Shown here piece after piece: positions 53,970 to 62,441 of a stretch of 64,000 nt of DNA. Position numbers and translations under genes: made by a program. Every line of letters begins with the position of its first letter. The first letter of the stretch is position 1. Source of the DNA: CAZOZP01 sp964584325 (GTDB taxonomy: Bacteria > Bacteroidota > Ignavibacteria > Ignavibacteriales > Melioribacteraceae); contig CAZOZP010000002.1 in assembly GCA_964584325.1 (NCBI GenBank), positions 48,564-112,563 of the forward strand, in the 5' to 3' direction. Below the pieces are notes generated by a model that was not told where the DNA came from, searched no databases, and saw only the letters and a program-made list of their open reading frames with translations.

Positions 53970-55012
53970 AATACTTCCTTAAGAGCTTTGATAAATAAAT
54001 CATTTTCTTCCGGAGTTCCAATTGTTGCCCTGAGACATCCGGCTAATTTAACCTGACTGCTTCTGTCACGAATAATTATACCTTTTTCAGCTAATAGTCT
54101 GTGTACTTCCTTCGGATTATCCACTTTAAATAGAAGATAATTTGCATCGGAAGGAAAAACCTCCAAAACACCTGCCATGGAATTTAGCTTTTCCTTCACT
54201 CTTTCTCTTTCGCTGATTATTTCTTTAAGGAACCGGTTTTTTTTCTCAAGATTGCGAAAACTTCCGGCAACAGCTTCTCTTGTCAGTTTATTAAGATTAT
54301 ATGGGGCTTTCACTTTCATCAGGTAATCTATAATATCTTTACCCGCCGCACAGTAACCGCATCTAACACCTGCCAATCCCCATGCTTTAGAGAAAGTTCT
54401 CATAACAACAAGATTGTCATAATTTTCAACTTCTTTTATTACAGAACCGCTTTCAGCAAATTCAACGTATGCTTCATCAACAACAATTATTGCATTATAG
54501 TCTTTACAAAGCTCAAGAATTGCAGATTTTTTCAGAAGGTTTCCTGTCGGATTATTCGGGGAGCAGAGAAAAATCATTTTCACAGATTCATCGAATTCCT
54601 TTTTAATCTCATTTAAGTCAATCTGAAATGAATCATCCAGAAGAACAATCTTTGTGTAAACTTCGTTAATATCGCAGGCAACCTTGTACATTCCGTATGT
54701 CGGTTCGGTCAGAATAACTGAATCCCTGCCGGGTGAACAGAATATCCTGATAAGAAGGTCAATTATCTCATCGGAGCCAACTCCGAAAAACAGATTTTCG
54801 AACGAAATTCCAAGATATTCGCCCATCATTTTTCTTAATTCCTTCTGTGCCGGATCCGGATAACGGTTAAGCTCAAGATCTTTATATTCAAATGTGCTGC
54901 CCAGCGAGTTTTCATTTGCATCAAGCAGAATACCTTCAAGATAGCTATCCCTTGCTGAAGTATAAGGTTTCAGTTTTTTTATGTTTTCTCTAACCAGGTT
55001 ATTTATATTCAT
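53966..55012 (-). CDS. hisC: Histidinol-phosphate aminotransferase
   Basis: PLP aminotransferase of fold type I making histidinol phosphate, 348 residues. The PLP lysine is in MRTFSKAWGLAGVRCGY. Other anchors are LDANENSLGS, FGVGSDEIIDLLIR, SPNNPTGNLL and VVDEAYVEFA. Its start overlaps the hisD stop by 14 bp. Confidence 0.96.
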   Translation of the reverse strand: MNINNLVRENIKKLKPYTSARDSYLEGILLDANENSLGSTFEYKDLELNRYPDPAQKELRKMMGEYLGISFENLFFGVGSDEIIDLLIRIFCSPGRDSVILTEPTYGMYKVACDINEVYTKIVLLDDSFQIDLNEIKKEFDESVKMIFLCSPNNPTGNLLKKSAILELCKDYNAIIVVDEAYVEFAESGSVIKEVENYDNLVVMRTFSKAWGLAGVRCGYCAAGKDIIDYLMKVKAPYNLNKLTREAVAGSFRNLEKKNRFLKEIISERERVKEKLNSMAGVLEVFPSDANYLLFKVDNPKEVHRLLAEKGIIIRDRSSQVKLAGCLRATIGTPEENDLFIKALKEVL

Positions 55013-56294
55013 CTTTGAGCCTCACTTTTACGGCATTTGCGTGTGCATCCAAACCTTCGGCTTCAGCCAGACGGATTACACATTCTGAAATATTCTGCAG
55101 ACCTTCTCTGCTTAGTCTTTGAAATGTAGTAGATTTCATAAATGCATCAGTTCCCAATCCGCTGTATGCTCTAGCGAAACCATAAGTCGGGAGCGAGTGG
55201 TTAGTACCGGAAGCATAATCGCCCACAGATTCAGGAGAATAATTTCCTAAAAAAACTGAACCTGCATTATGTATTTTCTCTTTATATTTATCTGAATCAG
55301 AAACTGAAAGTATCAGATGTTCCGGAGCATATTCATTTGAAAAAACCAAAGCATCTTCAATTTTTTCATAAACCAGCACAACAGATTCCTCAAGAGATTT
55401 GTTTATTGCATCATTTCTTATCAATGTTTCTCTCTGAATCTCAATCTGCTTCAAAGTTTCCGCGGCAAATTCTTCAGAAGGTGCAAGAAGTACAGCAGTA
55501 GAATCAGTTCCGTGCTCAAGTTGAGAAAGCATATCCGCAGCGGCAAATGCAGTGCTTGCATAATTATCCGCTATTATCATTACTTCGCTGGGACCTGCAG
55601 GCATATCAATAGCGCATCCTGCCGGATCAATACTGACCAGCATCTTTGCAGTTGTAACATATCTGTTGCCCGGACCGAATATTTTGTCTGTTTTCAGAAT
55701 ACCTTCACATCCGTATGCCATCAATCCGATAGCCTGTGCTCCTCCAATTTTATAAAACTCTTTTATTCCGCAAAGTTTTGCAGCGAAGAGAAGAGGATAG
55801 TTAATTTTATTATCCTTTGAAGGCGAGCAAACTACCACTCTTTTGCATCCGGCAATTTTTGCAGGAATTCCGAGCATAAGCATAGTTGAAGGCAATACGG
55901 CATTTCCTCCGGGTACATACAATCCTACATTCTCAATTGCTCTGTATTCTCTTGAACAAACTACACCGGGCATGGTAGTCAATTCTATTCTTTTGGGGAA
56001 TTGTTCTTTATGAAATTTATGAATGTTTTCAAAGGCAAGTCTTATTGCATTCTTCAACTTCAAGTCTATTTTTTCTTCTGCTTCGGCAAATTCCTCTTCC
56101 GTAACGCGAAGCGAGTTTCCGCTGAAACCGTCAAATTCAGAAGCATAATCAAGTACTGCTTTTAATCCGGCATTTTTTATGTTTTTCAGCATAGGCTCAA
56201 CAGTACTTACAGCTGCAGCCTGATTAACTGCCGGACGGGTTATTATTCTTTTTTTTTCGTCCGGATTTAATTCACTCAGTTTTAATATTCTCAT
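54999..56294 (-). CDS. hisD: Histidinol dehydrogenase
   Basis: Zinc- and NAD-dependent last enzyme of histidine synthesis, 431 residues. Signatures are YVPGGNAVLPSTMLML, GPGNRYVTTAKMLV, DMPAGPSEVMIIAD, SQLEHGTDSTAVL with zinc-ligand Gln/His, the EYAPEHLIL active-site Glu/His, and a C-terminal His (LDAHANAVKVR). It lies 1 bp after hisG. Confidence 0.97.
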   Translation of the reverse strand: MRILKLSELNPDEKKRIITRPAVNQAAAVSTVEPMLKNIKNAGLKAVLDYASEFDGFSGNSLRVTEEEFAEAEEKIDLKLKNAIRLAFENIHKFHKEQFPKRIELTTMPGVVCSREYRAIENVGLYVPGGNAVLPSTMLMLGIPAKIAGCKRVVVCSPSKDNKINYPLLFAAKLCGIKEFYKIGGAQAIGLMAYGCEGILKTDKIFGPGNRYVTTAKMLVSIDPAGCAIDMPAGPSEVMIIADNYASTAFAAADMLSQLEHGTDSTAVLLAPSEEFAAETLKQIEIQRETLIRNDAINKSLEESVVLVYEKIEDALVFSNEYAPEHLILSVSDSDKYKEKIHNAGSVFLGNYSPESVGDYASGTNHSLPTYGFARAYSGLGTDAFMKSTTFQRLSREGLQNISECVIRLAEAEGLDAHANAVKVRLKDEYK

Positions 56295-56295
56295 A

Positions 56296-57162
56296 TCAGA
56301 TTATCATATTCTCTATTGGCAGAAGAAGTATTCCCGAAGCCCCTGCCTCTTTTAATTTAAGATTGATTTTCCAGAAAGTTTCAGAAGGTATTACGGCGTG
56401 TACGGCAAGCATATCTCCGCTTGCAAGAGGTAAAACAGTCGGACTTTTAACTGAAGGCACAATTTTCAATACTTCGCTCAGGTTTTCTTTAGAAACGTTC
56501 ATCATAAGATACTTAGATTTCTTTGCTGTCATAACGGAATCAATCCGACGTAACAAGTCTTCAAGTAATGCGGTTTTACCCGGATTATTTGCAAGTGTCT
56601 TGGAAGAAATCATTACTGCCTGGGATTCAAACACCGGAAAGGATTTTTTCAATTTGTTCATTTTAAGAGTATTACCGGTAGAAACTATATCCATTATCAT
56701 ATCGGCAATACCCAGAGAGGGAGCTATTTCAACTGATCCGCTCAAAGTGATAACTTTTGCCTTTATATTGTTTTTATCGAGAAAGCCCTGCAGAATATTA
56801 GGATATGAAGTAGCAATTGTCTTTCCGTTAATATCTTCTATTGTGTCAAGTTCTGTAAGTTCCGGAACCGCAATAAGAAGTTTACATCCGCCAAAGCCGA
56901 GTTTTCTTAACTGCAGCAAATCAGATTTTTTTTCAAAGACAACATTCTCGCCCACTATGCCTAAATCAGCCACGCCATCCTGAACATATTCAGGAATATC
57001 ATCATCCCTTAAAAACAGAATATCAATATCAAAGTTTTTAGCCGTTACATAAAGTCTTTCGGAATAGTTTTCTATTTCCAGTCCGCACAATTTCAACAGT
57101 TCCAAAGACTTATCTGAAAGTCTTCCTTTTTTTTGAACTGCAAGTTTTAAATTCTCGCTCAA
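56296..57162 (-). CDS. hisG: ATP phosphoribosyltransferase, long form
   Basis: First enzyme of histidine synthesis, 288 residues, the long HisG type with the C-terminal regulatory (ACT-like) domain that binds histidine for feedback inhibition (about 215-288). The catalytic part has VQKKGRLSDKSLELL, FLRDDDIPEYVQDGVADLGIVGENV and the PRPP loop DIVSTGNTLKMN. It starts at TTG 57162 with CGGAGATTATT upstream. First gene of the operon, 20 bp after the attenuator terminator. Confidence 0.96.
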   Translation of the reverse strand: MSENLKLAVQKKGRLSDKSLELLKLCGLEIENYSERLYVTAKNFDIDILFLRDDDIPEYVQDGVADLGIVGENVVFEKKSDLLQLRKLGFGGCKLLIAVPELTELDTIEDINGKTIATSYPNILQGFLDKNNIKAKVITLSGSVEIAPSLGIADMIMDIVSTGNTLKMNKLKKSFPVFESQAVMISSKTLANNPGKTALLEDLLRRIDSVMTAKKSKYLMMNVSKENLSEVLKIVPSVKSPTVLPLASGDMLAVHAVIPSETFWKINLKLKEAGASGILLLPIENMII

Positions 57163-57181
57163 AATAATCTCCGTTTAAAAT

Positions 57182-57203
57182 CAAAAACCCCGTAAACGGG
57201 GCC
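57182..57203 (-). terminator. his operon attenuator terminator
   Basis: On the minus strand CCCCG (57201-57197), loop TTTA, CGGGG (57192-57188), then TTTTT (57187-57183), extendable by two G-T pairs. It lies between the His-rich leader peptide and hisG. A competing antiterminator can form from GGGG (57229-57226) with CCCC (57201-57198) and CTGT (57221-57218) with ACAG (57206-57203). A small early hairpin pairs 57241-57245 with 57233-57237, within the end of the leader ORF. Confidence 0.88.
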
Positions 57204-57234
57204 TGTAAAAAAAACACACAGTCAACCCCTCCGG

Positions 57235-57288
57235 TTATAATAACCCGTGATGATGATTGATATTTGATGTATTGTGTGTCATAATCAT
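57235..57288 (-). CDS. hisL: His operon leader peptide
   Basis: Seventeen-codon ORF on the minus strand, MIMTHNTSNINHHHGLL then TAA, translated by hand from the sequence. Four of 17 codons are His (CAC, CAT, CAT, CAC), three of them consecutive at codons 12-14. Translation could also begin at the second Met. It ends 72 bp before hisG. Ribosome stalling at the His triplet when charged tRNA-His is scarce would cover the early hairpin and free the strand that blocks the terminator. No clear Shine-Dalgarno is visible, which is common in this group. Confidence 0.85.
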   Translation of the reverse strand: MIMTHNTSNINHHHGLL

Positions 57289-57447
57289 ATTTTTTATTAC
57301 GGCTAAATATAAAAATAAAATCATAAATATCAAAAAATATAAATATTTAAGGAATAGTTATTGGTATTCCGAATATTTCTATTGCGCTCACTGTATTTTG
57401 TGCAATTATTTTAATAGTTTTTCGTTTATTATTTTTGAGATTAAAAG

Positions 57448-58602
57448 ATGCAAATATTACCGGAAACACATATTGAGATTTCGAAACAGGCTTTGCTCAG
57501 CAACATTGAATTCTTTCAAAGCCTGCTCTCACCTGAAACTGAACTTAAGCTGGTTGTTAAATCAAATGCATACGGGCACGGGGTAAAGGAAATTGTAACA
57601 ATCGCCTACAAAGCAAATGTTAAATCCTTCGCGGTTCACAGCCTTACTGAAGCAATTGAAGTGCAAGAGTATGCCCCGCAAGCTGATATTCTGATTATGG
57701 GCCCTGTATTAATGGGAAATCTCCCAATTGTAATACAGCTGGGCTTTCAGATATCTCTTTTTAATTATGAACATCTGTTGGAATTTAACAGACTTACACG
57801 CGAAATGAAAAAGCCGCTGCGTCTTCACATAAAAGCTGAAACAGGTACCAACAGACTGGGAATTAACTTAAGACAGCTTGACCGTTTTATTGATGTTATT
57901 GAAAAGAACGAGTATCTTATTTTAGAATCTGTCTATACTCATTATTCAAACATTGAGGATACAACAGACCACAGTTATGCAATTCACCAGCTTGAAAGAT
58001 TCGTAAAATTCAAAGAAAGAATTAACGAAAGAGGTATATCTTCCTTAAAGCCGCATACCGCATGTTCGGCAGCAATTCTTCTTTTCCCCGATACACATTT
58101 TAATATTGTAAGACTCGGCTTAAGTCTTTACGGCCACTGGTCATCAAAAGAAACATTTGTTTCATATAAAATACTTAATCCTCATTACAGCGAGGATGCA
58201 CTTAAGCCTGTTCTTACCTGGAAAACTAAAATAGGTCAGATTAAAACAGTTGCCAAAGGAGAATACATAGGTTACGGATGCACTTACAGAGTAAGCAGAG
58301 AAAGCACTATCGCAGTTCTTCCGTTAGGCTACAACGAAGGTCTTAACAGAAAACTTTCCAATAATGCATACTTTCTTGTAAAGGGACAAAGAGCACCGGT
58401 AAGAGGAAGAATCTGTATGAATCTTACAATGATAGATGTAACTGACATTCCGGGAGTAAAACTCGAAGATGAAGTTATTCTTATCGGGAAATCAGGCGAT
58501 GATGCAGTAACTGCCGAAGACTGGGCTTCGTGGATAGGGACAATAAATTATGAAGTACTTACTTCCATAAAAAGAGAAATTCCGAGAGTAATTACAGAAT
58601 AA
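57448..58602 (+). CDS. alr: Alanine racemase
   Basis: PLP enzyme making D-alanine for peptidoglycan, 384 residues. The PLP lysine lies in LVVKSNAYGHGVKE. The second catalytic base, tyrosine, lies in GYGCTYRVSRESTIAVLPLGY. GTNRLGIN and RGRICMNLTMIDV are also typical. It is divergent from the his operon; the shared 159-bp region between the leader peptide and alr must carry both promoters. Confidence 0.95.
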   Translation: MQILPETHIEISKQALLSNIEFFQSLLSPETELKLVVKSNAYGHGVKEIVTIAYKANVKSFAVHSLTEAIEVQEYAPQADILIMGPVLMGNLPIVIQLGFQISLFNYEHLLEFNRLTREMKKPLRLHIKAETGTNRLGINLRQLDRFIDVIEKNEYLILESVYTHYSNIEDTTDHSYAIHQLERFVKFKERINERGISSLKPHTACSAAILLFPDTHFNIVRLGLSLYGHWSSKETFVSYKILNPHYSEDALKPVLTWKTKIGQIKTVAKGEYIGYGCTYRVSRESTIAVLPLGYNEGLNRKLSNNAYFLVKGQRAPVRGRICMNLTMIDVTDIPGVKLEDEVILIGKSGDDAVTAEDWASWIGTINYEVLTSIKREIPRVITE

Positions 58603-58629
58603 AAAAAGGCTGCTCTTTCGGGCAGCCCT
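58601..58629 (-). terminator. Intrinsic terminator of the ferredoxin gene
   Basis: GGCTGC (58608-58613) and GCAGCC (58622-58627) form a stem. On the minus strand a run of seven T follows (plus A at 58601-58607). It lies just beyond the ferredoxin stop and may also work for alr. Confidence 0.8.
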
Positions 58630-58634
58630 TAATC

Positions 58635-58934
58635 TTAGCGTCCTATTTCATCAAGGCGTAGTTTCTTAGCCATCAATTCGTCTTTAGACTCAACTCTTGA
58701 CGGGTCAGGAACAATTGCTTCTGTCGGACAAGCAGAAATACACTGAGGTTCATCATAAAATCCGACACACTCTGTACATTTGTCCGGGGCGATATATGTA
58801 TAATCGTCACTTATGGCAGGATACTCTTTCCCCCCCATTGACCAGGCGTCTCCGGGTGAGTAAATAGCGTTATTAGGACATTCAGCCTCGCAGGCACCGC
58901 AAGCAATGCAATCATCGGTAATCATTATCGACAT
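58635..58934 (-). CDS. 2[4Fe-4S] ferredoxin, Allochromatium (YfhL) type
   Basis: Low-potential electron carrier, 99 residues from the ATG at 58934, which has an AAGGAT ribosome site. An ATG 21 codons upstream lacks support. Cluster motif one is CIACGACEAECP. Motif two has the extended spacing CTECVGFYDEPQCISACP, characteristic of the Alvin-type ferredoxins with an insertion between the second and third cysteines and a C-terminal helix (DELMAKKLRLDEIGR). It is a possible partner for NfnAB-type flavoproteins, which is a cell-level guess only. Confidence 0.93.
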   Translation of the reverse strand: MSIMITDDCIACGACEAECPNNAIYSPGDAWSMGGKEYPAISDDYTYIAPDKCTECVGFYDEPQCISACPTEAIVPDPSRVESKDELMAKKLRLDEIGR

Positions 58935-59089
58935 AACAAAATCCTTACATTTAATTTTTTGAACGCTCAAAAATAACCAAGTTGAAGACATTTTCAAAAA
59001 ACAAATTCATCTTTTTATCTTTTTCGATTTAAACCTCGGGTTAACAAATTATGCAATTCTTCGATAATATCGAAAGAAAGGAGTTTATT

Positions 59090-59284
59090 ATGGACTTAAT
59101 GAGTAATGATATTCAAAGGGCGATGGCGCAGAATCTGAATACACCAAATCAGCTTATGCAACAAGTTGCAATCGAAATGATTAAGCAGAGCCAATCTTCT
59201 CAGGAGCTGCTTGTTCAGCAATTGATTGTAAACCAGCCGACTACTCCCAAGTCGGAGAATTCGACTTTTGAATTTATCGTGTGA
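59090..59284 (+). CDS. Small protein of unknown function
   Basis: A 64-residue protein starting MDLMSNDIQRAMAQNL, preceded by a strong ribosome site (GAAAGGAG, 59077-59084). A start 13 codons upstream is in frame but has none. It is rich in Gln, Asn and Met, with two probable amphipathic helices (about 5-18 and 21-45), then a Pro-rich stretch and a hydrophobic FEFIV end. The pattern slightly recalls the YjfB family of small putative motility proteins, but I would not assign it. It has its own terminator directly downstream, so it is a stand-alone gene that is probably well expressed. Confidence 0.7.
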   Translation: MDLMSNDIQRAMAQNLNTPNQLMQQVAIEMIKQSQSSQELLVQQLIVNQPTTPKSENSTFEFIV

Positions 59285-59289
59285 TAAGC

Positions 59290-59323
59290 GGGGTGTGCCC
59301 TGGTCAGGTACACCCCCTTTTAT
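59290..59323 (+). terminator. Terminator after the small protein gene
   Basis: GGGGTGTGCC (59290-59299) and GGTACACCCC (59307-59316) pair over 10 bp with one G-T pair, loop 7 bases, followed by CTTTTATAT. It starts 6 bp after the stop codon and reaches the 3' end of the convergent LIM-protein gene. Confidence 0.82.
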
Positions 59324-60390
59324 ATCTTTCTGTAGTTTCTTAAGAGTGCAAGAAGATGATCCAGTCCTTTTCCTCTCATTTTTTCGTACACCAATCTAAA
59401 ACCTTCTCCGTATATCGGGTCAGGGTCATCATTTAGTTTTTTTATTCTTATTTCGGATTCTTTACCGCGAATACTTTTAAGGTAGAGGTAAGCCAGATAA
59501 TTACAGCTTCCTTCTTCAAATTTTCTGTCGTGCTCAATTTTTCCTGCATTCTGCTGAATCCAGGCATGCATAAGTTCGTGAGCTAAAATCTGCGATGCAT
59601 CAATTTCCGGCAGACTGTTCAGAATGTATATCTTATGGGAAATCTTCACAGATTTTGAGAAGAAGCCTTTTTCTGTTGTTTTTATCGTATGACAAAATCC
59701 CTTCAAGTTTTCATTCCAGGAATCTTTGGCTTCAGATTTCAGTTTATTCTTATCAACGGCAAATATTTTTACATTTTCTAAATCAAGTTTGAATCCTTCT
59801 TTTTCAAGAATTTTCATCACTCTTTTCAGGATTTCAGAATACGAAGGTGTTTTAGAAGCATCTTTTGAACAAAATCCGCACATTATTCTTCCATCCGGAA
59901 GTTTATACGAATCTCTTACAATTCCCTGAGCAATCATACGTCCGCAGTTTGAACATTTTGAATAATGTGTTTCGTGTTCCGTATGAAAAACATTCCCGTA
60001 ATAGTCGGTTTTATAGCTGCCGGTAATTGTTTGATTACAAATACTGCATTTTAGAGCTGCATATTTATCATAGCATTCTTTATGATATTTCTTTCCATCC
60101 TGAACTATGTATTCTCCGGTAATTGCTTTAAGGCAGATATGGCATTTTAATCCGTTCTTCTCAGCAAAGCATTCAGGATGATAAAACTTTTCGTTTTCGG
60201 TGTTGAATGCGCCTTCAACCTGCTTGCCGCAATAAGCGCATTTAATACATTCGGGATGGAAATACTTATTGTTAATCTCAAGATAGGAGCCATTTATTTC
60301 TTTGTTGCAGATATTGCATTTATAGTTCTGAGCTGAGATATCAGCAATAATGATAAGGATGAAAAAAAAAAATTTCAAAAGGTTTTTCAT
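59320..60390 (-). CDS. Secreted LIM-domain protein with DA1-like metalloprotease domain
   Basis: A 356-residue exported protein with a signal peptide (about 1-20). A LIM domain follows (Cys25, Cys28, His45, Cys48, Cys51, Cys54, His71, Cys74), then further LIM-type zinc fingers (Cys83, Cys86, His103, Cys106; Cys115, Cys118, His136, His139; Cys146, Cys149, Cys171, Cys174). The C-terminal ~170 residues look like the peptidase domain of plant DA1 proteins: ILAHELMHAW gives the zinc-binding HExxH (271-275), FEEGSCNYLAYLYL the third ligand, and DPIYGEGFRLVYEKM the terminal motif. Plant DA1 enzymes are ubiquitin-activated cytosolic proteases; this one is predicted extracytoplasmic, so its substrates must differ. 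No partner gene is evident. Confidence 0.85.
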   Translation of the reverse strand: MKNLLKFFFFILIIIADISAQNYKCNICNKEINGSYLEINNKYFHPECIKCAYCGKQVEGAFNTENEKFYHPECFAEKNGLKCHICLKAITGEYIVQDGKKYHKECYDKYAALKCSICNQTITGSYKTDYYGNVFHTEHETHYSKCSNCGRMIAQGIVRDSYKLPDGRIMCGFCSKDASKTPSYSEILKRVMKILEKEGFKLDLENVKIFAVDKNKLKSEAKDSWNENLKGFCHTIKTTEKGFFSKSVKISHKIYILNSLPEIDASQILAHELMHAWIQQNAGKIEHDRKFEEGSCNYLAYLYLKSIRGKESEIRIKKLNDDPDPIYGEGFRLVYEKMRGKGLDHLLALLRNYRKI

Positions 60391-60442
60391 ATTTTTCCGA
60401 AACTGATTTTGGGGAATTCCAACAGACCAAAAGCTTCTGACT

Positions 60443-61681
60443 TCAATTTACCGGTGCAAAAATCAGTCTGAATTCACTCCCCTTATTAAGTATTGAATCT
60501 ACTTCAAGAGTAATATTGTTAAGATCGCAGTATCTCTTTGCTATAGCCAGTCCGAGTCCGTTTCCTTCGAAACTTCTAGCATAACCCTGCTCTTCCTGAG
60601 AGAAATATTCGAAAAGGAAAGGTATATAGTCTTCAGATATTCCCTTCCCTGTATCTTTAACAGAAAGTATAATGTTATTTTGAATGCCTTTTGAAAATGT
60701 AATCTTAACAAAACCTTTTGAAGTAAATTTAACTGCATTATCAATTATATTTTCAAGAGCAATTTGAACTGCTCCTCTATCAGCAAATACTTCAGGTTTA
60801 ATATCGTTTGTAATAACCTCAAGCGATATATTTTTATTAGCTGCTATTATTTTATATTCGTTCAATAACCTTTCCAAAACATCTCGTTTAAGGTTGAATT
60901 TCTCAGGGCGGACAATAAATGCACTTGTATTGAGTTCCGACATCATCATAAGAAGATCCATAGTCCGGATTAGCCTTTTTGATGCTTTATCAATTACTTC
61001 AAATGAAAATTTCATTTCTTCGGCTATTTCACCTTCAAACTTTTCAAGTATCTGTTCCCGGTAAACATTTGTAAAGTTCAGGATTGTGTTCAAAGGTGTT
61101 CTTACTTCGTGAGACATCTGGGATAAGAATTCTGTTTTAAGCTGATCTGCCCTTTCAGCTTTTTCCTTGGCAACGCGTAATTCACTCTGCAGTCTTTTAT
61201 GATGAGTCATATCTCTTAAAATACCCATCAGAAGCAAATCGCCATGAACAAGTAAAGTTTTGGTTGAAGCTTCTACCGGTATTCTGACACCATCTAACCT
61301 AATTAGTGTATTTTCGAAACGTCTTGGATAGCTCTGAATAAACTTCGGAGGTTCTTCTTTTGAATATTTTCTAAGAAGGTCTTCGTTCCCTTCGTTAGGG
61401 AAGAAATCGGACTGGTTACGTCCGATAATTTCATTGAAGTTTCCTCTCAATAGCTCGCACGCATACGGATTAACATAAAGAATCATACCGGTATTCGACT
61501 CAACAAGAATTACTGCATCAGGTGCCTGTTCAATCATATCACTAAAGCGGCCGTCACTTTCATGAAGTGCATCCAAAGTAGTACGGCGCATTTTTGTCAA
61601 TCTTTCATTATCAGAATTTTCGTCGCAATCGCAATTGTTTATTTTATCGTTATGTTCATCTTTATTTTTATTTTCGAGCAT
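60443..61681 (-). CDS. PAS sensor histidine kinase
   Basis: A 412-residue soluble kinase. A polar, Asn/Asp/Lys-rich N-terminal stretch of about 30 residues containing NCDCDEN precedes one PAS domain (about 45-165; FSDMIEQAPDAVILVESNTG). HisKA has His in SQMSHEVRTPLNTILNF. The ATPase domain has ENIIDNAVKFTS, DTGKGISEDYIPFLFEY and GNGLGLAIAKRYC. Its core belongs to the same paralogous set as the two kinases at 26-30 kb (shared EEQGYARSFEGNGLGLA-type block). Monocistronic between the LIM-protein gene and the regulator. Confidence 0.9.
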   Translation of the reverse strand: MLENKNKDEHNDKINNCDCDENSDNERLTKMRRTTLDALHESDGRFSDMIEQAPDAVILVESNTGMILYVNPYACELLRGNFNEIIGRNQSDFFPNEGNEDLLRKYSKEEPPKFIQSYPRRFENTLIRLDGVRIPVEASTKTLLVHGDLLLMGILRDMTHHKRLQSELRVAKEKAERADQLKTEFLSQMSHEVRTPLNTILNFTNVYREQILEKFEGEIAEEMKFSFEVIDKASKRLIRTMDLLMMMSELNTSAFIVRPEKFNLKRDVLERLLNEYKIIAANKNISLEVITNDIKPEVFADRGAVQIALENIIDNAVKFTSKGFVKITFSKGIQNNIILSVKDTGKGISEDYIPFLFEYFSQEEQGYARSFEGNGLGLAIAKRYCDLNNITLEVDSILNKGSEFRLIFAPVN

Positions 61682-61794
61682 ATATTAAAGAATCCAAATT
61701 AAAAATATTCAAAATTATAATCGAAATAAATCTGTATATTTTTATGTTTATTGTAAAAAAACAACTTATGATTTATTCGTAAATAAAAGAACTG

Positions 61795-62433
61795 TTAAAT
61801 GAGTTTCTCTTTAATTGCTTTTGCAATTGCTTCTGTTTGACTGTGAACATGAAGTTTTTTGTATATGTTTCTGAAATGGAATCTTACTGTTTCGAGGCTA
61901 ATAAACAATGTATCGGCAATGGCTTTATGGCTGTAACCTTCCATTAGACATTTCAGCACTTCCTTCTCTCTCTCAGATAGATTAGATTCACTCTTCTTTT
62001 CAGGTACTACTTTATTCTGCCTGAAATAATTGATAACCTTCCTGGCTATATTCGAACTCATTGGGGAACCACCCTCTGCCGCTTCTTTAATTGCGTCAAG
62101 CAGTCTTGAAGGAGGAGTGTTTTTTACAAGATAACCGCTTGCTCCGGCACAAAGTGCATCAAAAAGAACTTCATTATCTTCATACACAGTAATTACAAGT
62201 ACAATAGATTCAGGATTAAGCTGTTTTAATTTCTTTATGCCTTCAATTCCGTTCATTCCCGGAAGTTCAATATCCATAAGAAAAATATCCGCCTCAATTT
62301 TTTCGTACTGTTCGAAAAGTTCTTCACAAGATTCAAAACTTGCAGTACATTGATAGCCGCCTGTTCCGTTTATTAAAAGTTTCAATCCCTCACGGATATT
62401 TAAGTTATCTTCGATAATCACTACTTTTATCAC
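61795..62433 (-). CDS. NarL/FixJ-family response regulator
   Basis: DNA-binding response regulator, 212 residues. The receiver domain (about 1-120) has IIEDNLNIREG and the phospho-acceptor Asp in DIFLMDIELPGMNG. The LuxR-type helix-turn-helix (about 148-210) reads LSEREKEVLKCLMEGYSHKA, then IADTLFISLETVRFHFRNIY. The kinase gene directly upstream (8-bp gap) encodes a HisKA_3 kinase, the usual partner class, so they form a cognate pair. Confidence 0.94.
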   Translation of the reverse strand: MIKVVIIEDNLNIREGLKLLINGTGGYQCTASFESCEELFEQYEKIEADIFLMDIELPGMNGIEGIKKLKQLNPESIVLVITVYEDNEVLFDALCAGASGYLVKNTPPSRLLDAIKEAAEGGSPMSSNIARKVINYFRQNKVVPEKKSESNLSEREKEVLKCLMEGYSHKAIADTLFISLETVRFHFRNIYKKLHVHSQTEAIAKAIKEKLI

Positions 62434-62441
62434 TAAATCTC

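Noticed and set aside
57381..57406. Operator-like inverted repeat ATTGCGC/GTGCAAT between the his leader and alr
   Set aside because: One arm position mismatches and the 12-bp spacer is long. Chance occurrence is likely in a region that must hold two promoters.
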